This document shows positions 6,932 to 11,770 of a stretch of DNA of 11,770 nucleotides, one piece after another. The translations under genes were made by a program, and so were the position numbers. How positions within the stretch are numbered: the stretch's first letter is position 1; the number at the start of each line of letters is the position of its first letter. The notes under the pieces were generated by a model. The model was not told the DNA's origin. It worked only from the letters and a program-made list of their open reading frames with translations, and ran no database searches. Origin of the DNA: Pseudomonadales bacterium (GTDB taxonomy: Bacteria > Pseudomonadota > Gammaproteobacteria > Pseudomonadales > Pseudohongiellaceae); assembly GCA_022360535.1 (NCBI GenBank), contig JAKSCP010000530.1, positions 1 through 11,770 on the forward strand, given 5' to 3'.

Positions 6932-6993
6932 AAGAGCTGGTGACACAATTTTCGGCTACTTTTGCGTCCCTGTGTCGAAGGAATTAAGCTCTT
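6932..6993. promoter_or_regulatory. Nested dyads in the htpX/XRE-regulator divergent region
   Basis: AAGAGCT (6932-6938) is inverted as AGCTCTT (6987-6993). Nested inside, GACACA (6942-6947) is inverted as TGTGTC (6971-6976). Both pairs share nearly the same centre. They could be paired operator sites allowing looping, or a chance arrangement. The location between htpX and the regulator gene makes them the first place to look for regulator binding. Confidence 0.35.
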
Positions 6994-7003
6994 GATCTGT
7001 AAG

Positions 7004-7033
7004 TGACGTAGCATTGGCGGACTACTGACGTAG
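7004..7033 (+). repeat. TGACGTAG direct repeat with 22-base spacing upstream of the XRE gene
   Basis: TGACGTAG occurs at 7004-7011 and 7026-7033, 22 bases apart, about two helical turns, and 61 bases or more before the ATG at 7095. The same-face spacing fits two regulator half-sites. Two copies of eight bases are suggestive only. Confidence 0.35.
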
Positions 7034-7094
7034 AGGAGAATTGGGCTCTGAGCGAGAATTGGCGTTAGGTTTAACACCCCGCGAGGAGCTCAAG

Positions 7095-7625
7095 ATGGAA
7101 GTGAGAGTCGATCAAGAGAAGATTCGTGAGTTGCGCCTGCGCAAATCATGGTCCCAGGAAAAGCTGGCAGATGAAGCTTCGGTTGGTTTGCGTACGGTTC
7201 AACGCATGGAGTTGGATGGTACCGCCTCCTTAAAGTCACGACTTGCCGTCGCTAATGCACTTGGGGTCGAGCCAGTGGAGTTAGATCTCGATGAGCACTC
7301 TGTTGTTTCGGAACAAACCGAAACAGACACCAAGCCTGGGACGGGAACATTTCTCCAAAAATTGAAGAGTGCTTTTGCTTACCCGGGGCCGAAATCAGTT
7401 CCAAGCAAGGTACGCACACCCATATTGGTGGGATTATGGCTATGCATGGTGACTATAGGAGCCCTGATGGTGTTTATCAGTGTGCCGCTAGTTTATGCAA
7501 TAGCAACGCAGCCAGATGCAGGCTACGAAACGTTCTTTATTGCGCAGATACCGCTATTAGTGGTGTTCGCTATTGTATGCAGCGTTTACTTCTTGCTTAA
7601 AAAGTTAATGCCGACAGCAAACTAA
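7095..7625 (+). CDS. Membrane-anchored XRE-type transcriptional regulator
   Basis: The 176-residue protein starts with a Cro/C1-type helix-turn-helix domain (about residues 7-60), with SQEKLADEASVGLRTVQRME (20-39) as the core, and a variable polar linker (about 65-105). Two membrane helices follow (about 108-136, LVGLWLCMVTIGALMVFISV, and 145-168, FFIAQIPLLVVFAIVCSVYF), with KKLMPTAN at the end. DNA-binding domains tethered to two C-terminal helices are known in bacteria as membrane-bound regulators, usually of uncharacterised signal. GAGGAG lies six bases before the ATG at 7095. The alternative TTG at 7041 would add 18 residues and has a ribosome site only two bases away, so I prefer the ATG. 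It is divergent from htpX, and I infer that it may sense membrane state and control htpX or itself. Its stop lies three bases from the stop of the convergent DUF1801 gene. Confidence 0.88.
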   Translation: MEVRVDQEKIRELRLRKSWSQEKLADEASVGLRTVQRMELDGTASLKSRLAVANALGVEPVELDLDEHSVVSEQTETDTKPGTGTFLQKLKSAFAYPGPKSVPSKVRTPILVGLWLCMVTIGALMVFISVPLVYAIATQPDAGYETFFIAQIPLLVVFAIVCSVYFLLKKLMPTAN

Positions 7626-7628
7626 CCC

Positions 7629-8081
7629 TCACTTAGGGCGCATACCGTCGTAGCAGGCGATCCAATCCTCTACTGTTCGCTGCTGCATGAGCTCGCCAAT
7701 CAACTCGAAGGGAATCTGCTCCGGCTTTTTGAAGCGAACGCAACTCTTGCCCATATCCAGTTTATGCTCGACGCGTTTCGCGTACTCTGCTTCAAACCAG
7801 GCCATAAGCTCCTGATCCACGTACATACCGAAATGATAGAGCGCGATATGGCCTTTCTGTGAAGCGAAGCTTACGAAAGGCAGGGGAGTGTTTTTGCCTA
7901 CATGATAACCGGCAGGATAGAGGTCCAGAGGCACCACATAACTTGGCATAGAGCCTGACATGGATTCTTCGAATCCAGCAGGGAGATTGTTCCGAATCGT
8001 ATCCCTGAGTCTGCTGACGGCTGCTTGCCGTTCTGAATCCAAACTATCGAGGTAATCGTCTACAGTTGAGAAAGAAGCCAT
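7629..8081 (-). CDS. DUF1801 family protein (YdhG-like fold)
   Basis: The 150-residue cytoplasmic protein has the usual DUF1801 layout: TVDDYLDSLDSERQAAVSRL (6-25) and the following RDTIRNNLPAGFEE as the N-terminal helices, SGSMPSYVVP (42-51) leading into the sheet, PLPFVSFASQKGHIALYHFG (66-85) with the family's LPF...K.Hia..hf pattern, and KLDMGKSCVRFKKPEQIPFE (107-126) with the conserved G-K-S-x-x-R-F motif. Relatives have been proposed as iron chaperones similar to frataxin, but the function of most members is unknown. There is no signal or membrane segment. No Shine-Dalgarno site is visible before the ATG: the U-tract of a strong terminator ends only five bases upstream. So translation must come from read-through RNA or a leaderless transcript. 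The gene ends three bases from the convergent XRE regulator gene, leaving no room for a terminator between them. Confidence 0.9.
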   Translation of the reverse strand: MASFSTVDDYLDSLDSERQAAVSRLRDTIRNNLPAGFEESMSGSMPSYVVPLDLYPAGYHVGKNTPLPFVSFASQKGHIALYHFGMYVDQELMAWFEAEYAKRVEHKLDMGKSCVRFKKPEQIPFELIGELMQQRTVEDWIACYDGMRPK

Positions 8082-8086
8082 TTAAT

Positions 8087-8128
8087 AAAACCAAAAGTGC
8101 CATGTCTAATCAATCAGACATGGCACTT
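8087..8128 (-). terminator. Strong intrinsic terminator/attenuator directly upstream of the DUF1801 gene
   Basis: AAGTGCCATGTCT (8095-8107) and AGACATGGCACTT (8116-8128) form a perfect 13-base-pair stem with an 8-base loop. Read on the minus strand it is followed by TTTTGGTTTT, a U-rich tract, which gives it direction: it ends transcription coming from the HD-protein and small membrane-protein genes. There is no T-run on the plus-strand side. It sits 22 bases after the stop of the small membrane-protein gene and just before the DUF1801 start codon. Confidence 0.88.
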
Positions 8129-8150
8129 GAATTGCAGCCATTACGGCAAA

Positions 8151-8384
8151 CTAATGTGGATGAATAATTGTTTTGGTTTTCGGATTTCCAATCTGGTCTT
8201 CAATGAAATGGCGACCAATATAGTGATGGATAAAAAGATAGTTAAGCAGCCAGAAAATGACGAAAGAGCCAATAAAATACGCCGCTTCTCTCTCCATGAA
8301 CATCATGACGATGCCAACTAGTAAAACCAGTCCACCACCAAGCTGCCCTTTGACTCGAAGTTTATAGAACTCTTCCTGACTCAT
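8151..8384 (-). CDS. Small two-helix membrane protein, unknown function
   Basis: The 77-residue product begins MSQEEFYKLRVKGQLGGG and has two membrane helices, about residues 15-31 (LGGGLVLLVGIVMMFME) and 34-53 (AAYFIGSFVIFWLLNYLF). A histidine-rich tail follows (IHHYIGRHF and finally TIIHPH). I recognise no family. The start lies 16 bases after the stop of the HD-domain protein gene, with AGGGA about 11 bases upstream, and the strong terminator follows 22 bases after the stop. The two genes therefore probably form one transcript that ends there. Composition (helix pair, charged ends, compact spacing) supports a real gene. A partner role for the exported HD protein is only a guess from the gene order. 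Confidence 0.72.
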   Translation of the reverse strand: MSQEEFYKLRVKGQLGGGLVLLVGIVMMFMEREAAYFIGSFVIFWLLNYLFIHHYIGRHFIEDQIGNPKTKTIIHPH

Positions 8385-8400
8385 GGCTCGTAGTCCCTGA

Positions 8401-9186
8401 TTAGAGGAAGTTATTGGGCCAGATAATGCTACGCCACATGTGAGCTACCGGGCTGCCATCAAATCCCAGACCTTCTTTTGGCTGCCGGAAGTGGCGACCA
8501 ATGATGTCTTCGAAATCGTCCACATCGACTTCTACACCTTCTTCGAAGGAGTACAGGTCGTTGAGAGTAATCAGGCGGCCGGTCATATACCACTTGTGAT
8601 TCTTGGCCTGCTCATAAGCCTGCACGATATAAGGCTCCGGTTTGTAGTCCGCACCGAAGAAACGAATATAAGCTTCAGGGTATTCATAGCCGACGGATTC
8701 GTCAGGGAAGAAGCGCAGGGCCTGGTGTGCCTCGATTGCCCAGGCGATTTCCTCATCGACATAGGGGCGTATCATTTGCGCGCACCAGTAACCGTGGTCA
8801 GTGCGAATCAAATTGGAAACGCAAATATCGTGCAGTAAACAAGCGAGCACGACCTTCTCGTCCATGCCATTAATGCGTGCATAACGGGCGCTTTGCAGAA
8901 CATGGCTGGCCGGCGCGAAACGCAATTTGAAAAAATCTCTCAGGGTAGGGGCCGCCGGCATTTCTGGCAGTCTGGGATCATCGTGTTGGTACCAGGGACG
9001 AGTATCACCAGCGACTTCTTCCGGAGTTGGGTCGATGCTGCACATCCAGGGTGTGGCGATGCGCTTGTCCAGTTCGAGGCTCATGGCCTCTTCCAGCGCG
9101 TCCGCTTTCTCTGACAGGGTCGCATGGCCAGCAATTGAGGCAACGGTTGCGGCGCTCATATTGCTGAGAAATTTGCGTCTATCCAT
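8401..9186 (-). CDS. Tat-exported HD-domain protein, diiron-oxygenase-like (PhnZ/MIOX-type ligands)
   Basis: The 261-residue product begins MDRRKFLSN, a twin-arginine motif, followed by a short hydrophobic stretch (SAATVASIAGHATL) and a plausible cleavage site KADA near residue 30; this suggests export in folded form. The body is an HD-type all-helical domain: His95 (ASHVLQSA), His119-Asp120 (ACLLHDICV), His131 (TDHGYW), His154 (IEAHQAL) and Asp210 (TLNDLY). This H...HD...H...H...D order is that of HD-fold metal sites, and the spacings (24 from first His to HD, 23 between the last two His, 56 to the final Asp) resemble diiron oxygenases such as PhnZ and myo-inositol oxygenase. Loading a metal cofactor before Tat export would make sense. 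The substrate is unknown; no phosphonate or inositol genes lie nearby. A plain HD phosphohydrolase is the alternative. GAGAGGA lies before the ATG at 9186; an in-frame extension to 9288 would hide the Tat motif. It is followed by a small membrane-protein gene. Confidence 0.85.
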   Translation of the reverse strand: MDRRKFLSNMSAATVASIAGHATLSEKADALEEAMSLELDKRIATPWMCSIDPTPEEVAGDTRPWYQHDDPRLPEMPAAPTLRDFFKLRFAPASHVLQSARYARINGMDEKVVLACLLHDICVSNLIRTDHGYWCAQMIRPYVDEEIAWAIEAHQALRFFPDESVGYEYPEAYIRFFGADYKPEPYIVQAYEQAKNHKWYMTGRLITLNDLYSFEEGVEVDVDDFEDIIGRHFRQPKEGLGFDGSPVAHMWRSIIWPNNFL

Positions 9187-9361
9187 AGTGTCCTCTCTTA
9201 GGTTTATTCTACCTTTAGTTCTGCACAATGAGCTGCAGAGCTTCGATCTTGGAGGGCGCCGACAACAGGTCCAAAACTGCGGGGCCAAGACTACGAGAGT
9301 GACGCCTGGTCAATAGGCTAGATGTACCACATATTCTGGCCTGACTCTATGCTTTTCGTCG

Positions 9362-9391
9362 TTTCCGCAGGCTCCACTATTTCACTATACT
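9362..9391 (+). promoter_or_regulatory. Candidate promoter of the NhaC-family antiporter gene
   Basis: TATACT (9386-9391) is a good -10 element 48 bases before the ATG at 9440. TTTCCG (9362-9367), 18 bases upstream, is a poor -35 element. It sits in the 253-base region between the divergent HD-protein and antiporter genes, where I see no other structure. Confidence 0.3.
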
Positions 9392-9439
9392 GCCGACCAC
9401 AAGAAGCATAACAACTGCGCAGGGGAGCCAGGCCACAGC

Positions 9440-10861
9440 ATGTACGAACCCAATTGGATGTCAGTCATTCCACCGCTGCTGGCTATCTTTCTTGCGATAC
9501 TCACCCGACAGGTCATCCTCTCTCTAAGCATCGGCATCTGGATTGGCTTCTGTATTCTGGAGTCTGTAAATCCACTGACAGGTATCGCGCTGGCTATAGA
9601 TGGCGTCATCAACGTGTTCGGCGACGCGGGTGATACACGGGTGCTGGTATTCACGCTGGTTATCGGTGGACTAATAGCAACCATCGAGAAGGTAGGGGGA
9701 GTGCGTGGCTTCATCCACCTTCTGGAATCCCGAAACTGGGTGGACAGTGCCATCAAAGCCAAATGGCTGGCTTATTTCACCGGCGTGGTGGTCTTCATCG
9801 AATCCAATCTCACGCTGCTGGTCGCGGGTTCTATTTCCCGACCATTGTTTGATCGTTACCGGATTGCCCGTGAGAAACTGGCCTACATCATCGACTCAAC
9901 TTCTGCACCAATCTGCATCATGATCCCCTTGAACGCCTGGGGAGCAGTAGTGATGGGATTGTTGGCCTCGTCTGAAGTCGAAAACCCTATTGGCGTCTTC
10001 ATCTCAGCTATTCCGTTTAATCTGTATCCCATCGCGGTGGTGATTTTTGCGGCAGTAGTGATCTCCCGCAACCTGCAGATCGGCCCCATGAAGAAGGCGC
10101 AAACGCGAACAGAGCAGGGGAATGTGCTGTGGTCCAATGCCACGCCCATGGTAGACCCGACGGTATTGGCTGCAGAGAACGCGCAGTCCGACCCAGATCA
10201 GGACAAAGCCCGCTTCATGATTGTACCCATCTCAGTCATGGTGTTATCCATGCCACTATGCCTCTATATCACCGGTGACGGTGACATTACCGCCGGGTCG
10301 GGATCCACTTCTGTGCTGTGGGCCGTGCTGCTGGCGTTGTTCGTTTTGTGGATGATGGTTTTATTTAACCGTCGCTACCGCCTCGATGCGCTCATGAATA
10401 CTTTTCTAAAGGGGGCAGGTGGCTTTTTACCCGTGGCGATGATTTTACTGTTCGCATTGGCATTAGGGGATGTTGCTGGGCTTCTGGGTACAGGCGTGTT
10501 CGTGGCACAGGTGGCTCAGGAAACCATACCTCTAATCCTGTTACTGCCGCTGTTGTTTTTGGTGTCCAGCTTTATCGCGTTTTCTATCGGGTCCAGTTGG
10601 GGTACGTTCGCGATTATGATTCCGCTGGCGATGCAGATTGTATTGTCCCTGGAGTTGCCGCCAGAGCTGTTTCTGGCTGCGGTACTTTCCGGGTCAGTGT
10701 TTGGAGACCATGCCTCCCCGATCAGCGATACCACTGTGGTCTCTTCCATGGCGGCGGCCACGGATCATATCGATCATGTGCGCACACAGCTTCCTTATGC
10801 GTTGATAAGTGCTGGGATTGCTACTCTGGGTTTCCTCATCGTGGGAATGCTGTTCCTCTGA
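9440..10861 (+). CDS. NhaC-family Na+/H+ antiporter-like membrane transporter
   Basis: The 473-residue product is highly hydrophobic with about ten or more membrane helices and no signal peptide. Family marks are visible: FIESNLTLLVAGSISRPLFD (119-138), YIIDSTSAPICIMIPLNAWG (149-168), FSIGSSWGTFAIMIPLAM (381-398) and SGSVFGDHASPISDTTVVSS (417-436). These are the discontinuous-helix signatures of the Na+/H+ antiporter NhaC family, whose known members exchange Na+ for protons; some relatives carry lactate/malate or amino acids instead, so the substrate is not certain. A hydrophilic loop at about 215-258, rich in D, E and Q, separates the two halves. AGGGGAG lies 12 bases before the ATG, somewhat far. 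The gene is divergent from the Tat-exported HD protein and convergent with the adenylate cyclase gene (41 bases between stops, no convincing terminator). Confidence 0.9.
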   Translation: MYEPNWMSVIPPLLAIFLAILTRQVILSLSIGIWIGFCILESVNPLTGIALAIDGVINVFGDAGDTRVLVFTLVIGGLIATIEKVGGVRGFIHLLESRNWVDSAIKAKWLAYFTGVVVFIESNLTLLVAGSISRPLFDRYRIAREKLAYIIDSTSAPICIMIPLNAWGAVVMGLLASSEVENPIGVFISAIPFNLYPIAVVIFAAVVISRNLQIGPMKKAQTRTEQGNVLWSNATPMVDPTVLAAENAQSDPDQDKARFMIVPISVMVLSMPLCLYITGDGDITAGSGSTSVLWAVLLALFVLWMMVLFNRRYRLDALMNTFLKGAGGFLPVAMILLFALALGDVAGLLGTGVFVAQVAQETIPLILLLPLLFLVSSFIAFSIGSSWGTFAIMIPLAMQIVLSLELPPELFLAAVLSGSVFGDHASPISDTTVVSSMAAATDHIDHVRTQLPYALISAGIATLGFLIVGMLFL

Positions 10862-10902
10862 GGGTTTGAGGAGTAGGGCCAGTGAATCTGGTGGAAACGC
10901 CA

Positions 10903-11770
10903 TTACTCTGTCCTTCCGTCGATATCGCGGATTTCAGTGATGGGCAGCATGTGAACGTCACGGAATTTCCTGTTGTTCTTATGATCTTCATCCATCAGGC
11001 TGCCCAGGCTGGCATAGGTGTCAGTGACAAAAACAGAATCTCCGTAGGCAGTCTTGCGTGAGATACCGAAGGAAATCTGCTGCCGCATCTCGCCTGGAAT
11101 TTGATTTAGCATGGATTTGGTGGTCCAAATGGACCCGTGACGGGCAAAATCGCTGACTCTGGAGGCGTGGTTGATGGTTTCGCCAAGTACGGTGAATTCC
11201 ACGTGACCGCCAGCATGAAAGCTGCCAAACCACTCCTGGCCTTCGTTAATCCCAACGTTGAGCAGCAACTCGCTAAACCAGCCCTTGCGTGACTGCCACT
11301 GCTGGGTGATCTGTTTCATCATCTGTTTGAGTTCAAGCGAACACTCAATGGCGTTCAATTTGTAGTCGCAATCCGGCTGAGGGAAGAAGTAATAGACCAT
11401 GCCATCGCCGGCGTGCTTGCCATAAGTTCCATAAAATTTGCGAAAAATAGGCTCACTTTGCTGCCAAATGTCGTTAATTAGCTCGAAATACTCTTCTGCC
11501 GGTAGCTCTGAACAGATCCGGCTGCTGTCCTGCAAGTCGGCCACCATCACTGCCACATTGGTGAGATAGGGCTTTCTCTTGCGCAGCAGCTCATTGATAA
11601 CGTGATTGCGCTTACTGAGGAACTCCAGCAGGAAATCGTTCTCCAGCTGCACCGGGCTATAGGTGAACAGGATGCCTTCGCGGTAAAAGCAGATATAGAG
11701 ATCGTAGAGTTCGTATTCGCCTCCTCCCTGGGGAAGGATGGAAGGGAAGTGGATCATGGCTTCTTTGCCA
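10903..11770 (-). CDS. Class III adenylate cyclase catalytic domain protein (N-terminus may lie outside the window)
   Basis: The visible 284 residues from the ATG at 11757 hold a class III nucleotide cyclase domain at about 65-250. VAVMVADLQDSSR (68-80) carries metal ligand Asp74. GKHAGDGM (113-120) carries metal ligand Asp118 and Lys114, the adenine-selecting lysine of the KxxGD motif. FTVLGETINHASR (188-200) carries Thr189, which fits adenine selection, and the transition-state residues Asn196 and Arg200. All catalytic positions are intact, so cyclic AMP synthesis is the likely reaction. Upstream of the domain, residues about 15-60 look like the end of a sensor domain plus a helical linker (LLEFLSKRNHVINELLRKRK). 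The frame stays open from the ATG to the window edge and the ribosome site (AAAGAAG) is weak, so the true start may be further right and the gene is probably incomplete here. It ends convergently with the antiporter gene. The protein looks cytoplasmic as far as visible. Confidence 0.88.
   Translation of the reverse strand, partial: GKEAMIHFPSILPQGGGEYELYDLYICFYREGILFTYSPVQLENDFLLEFLSKRNHVINELLRKRKPYLTNVAVMVADLQDSSRICSELPAEEYFELINDIWQQSEPIFRKFYGTYGKHAGDGMVYYFFPQPDCDYKLNAIECSLELKQMMKQITQQWQSRKGWFSELLLNVGINEGQEWFGSFHAGGHVEFTVLGETINHASRVSDFARHGSIWTTKSMLNQIPGEMRQQISFGISRKTAYGDSVFVTDTYASLGSLMDEDHKNNRKFRDVHMLPITEIRDIDGRTE

Noticed and set aside
8440..8838. Open frame of 132 codons on the plus strand
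   Set aside because: Antisense to the HD-domain gene, which has a Tat signal, metal ligands and a good ribosome site.
9187..9288. N-terminal extension of the HD protein
   Set aside because: It would place 34 Arg/Cys-rich residues before the twin-arginine motif, while the ATG at 9186 has GAGAGGA in front.
9385..9762. Open frame of 125 codons on the minus strand
   Set aside because: Antisense to the start of the antiporter gene; the product is rich in S, P, T and R and has no features.
10862..10902. Terminator between the antiporter and cyclase genes
   Set aside because: Only 4-5 base arms (for example CCAG/CTGG) without a T-run are present, which is within chance.
1..11770. CRISPR array, mobile element, prophage or defence island
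   Set aside because: No spaced repeat series, transposase, integrase, terminal inverted repeats or known defence genes are visible.

Overview
The window looks like an ordinary chromosomal stretch of a free-living, Gram-negative bacterium, most likely a marine-type gammaproteobacterium. The hints are an HtpX protease with the proteobacterial SRYREYRADAG motif, Sec and Tat signal peptides, several acidic exported proteins, an NhaC-type sodium/proton antiporter and roughly balanced base composition. I cannot name the species. I see no tRNA, rRNA, CRISPR array, insertion sequence, phage gene or attachment site. No gene-free gap exceeds 300 bases; the longest (about 2864-3127 and 9187-9439) are divergent promoter regions.

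Left part (1-4665). On the minus strand, a four-helix membrane protein of unknown function lies downstream of a 747-residue secreted protein. That secreted protein has the full layout of a reprolysin-like metalloprotease, but every zinc ligand and the catalytic glutamate are replaced, so it is probably a pseudoenzyme flanked by Ig-like/DUF11-like domains. Divergent from it, on the plus strand, are an exported beta-repeat protein (toastrack/DUF4097-like) and an exported glycerophosphodiester phosphodiesterase.

Middle part (4666-7625). An unrecognised exported protein (minus) is divergent from an HxlR-type regulator (plus), with inverted and direct repeats between them that look like operators. 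Next, htpX (minus, membrane zinc protease) is divergent from a membrane-anchored XRE-type regulator (plus), again with dyads and a spaced direct repeat between the two.

Right part (7629-11770). A minus-strand cluster carries a Tat-exported HD-domain protein with the ligand pattern of diiron HD oxygenases (PhnZ/MIOX type), then a small two-helix membrane protein, a very strong intrinsic terminator, and a DUF1801 protein whose start codon lies right behind that terminator. Divergent from the cluster is an NhaC-family antiporter. Convergent with the antiporter, at the right edge, is a class III adenylate cyclase whose N-terminus may continue beyond the window.

There is no single obvious multi-gene defence or biosynthetic system. 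The most unusual items are the dead metalloprotease, the Tat-exported HD oxygenase-like protein, and two regulator/target pairs with visible candidate operators. Functional links between neighbours are inferred from gene order only.
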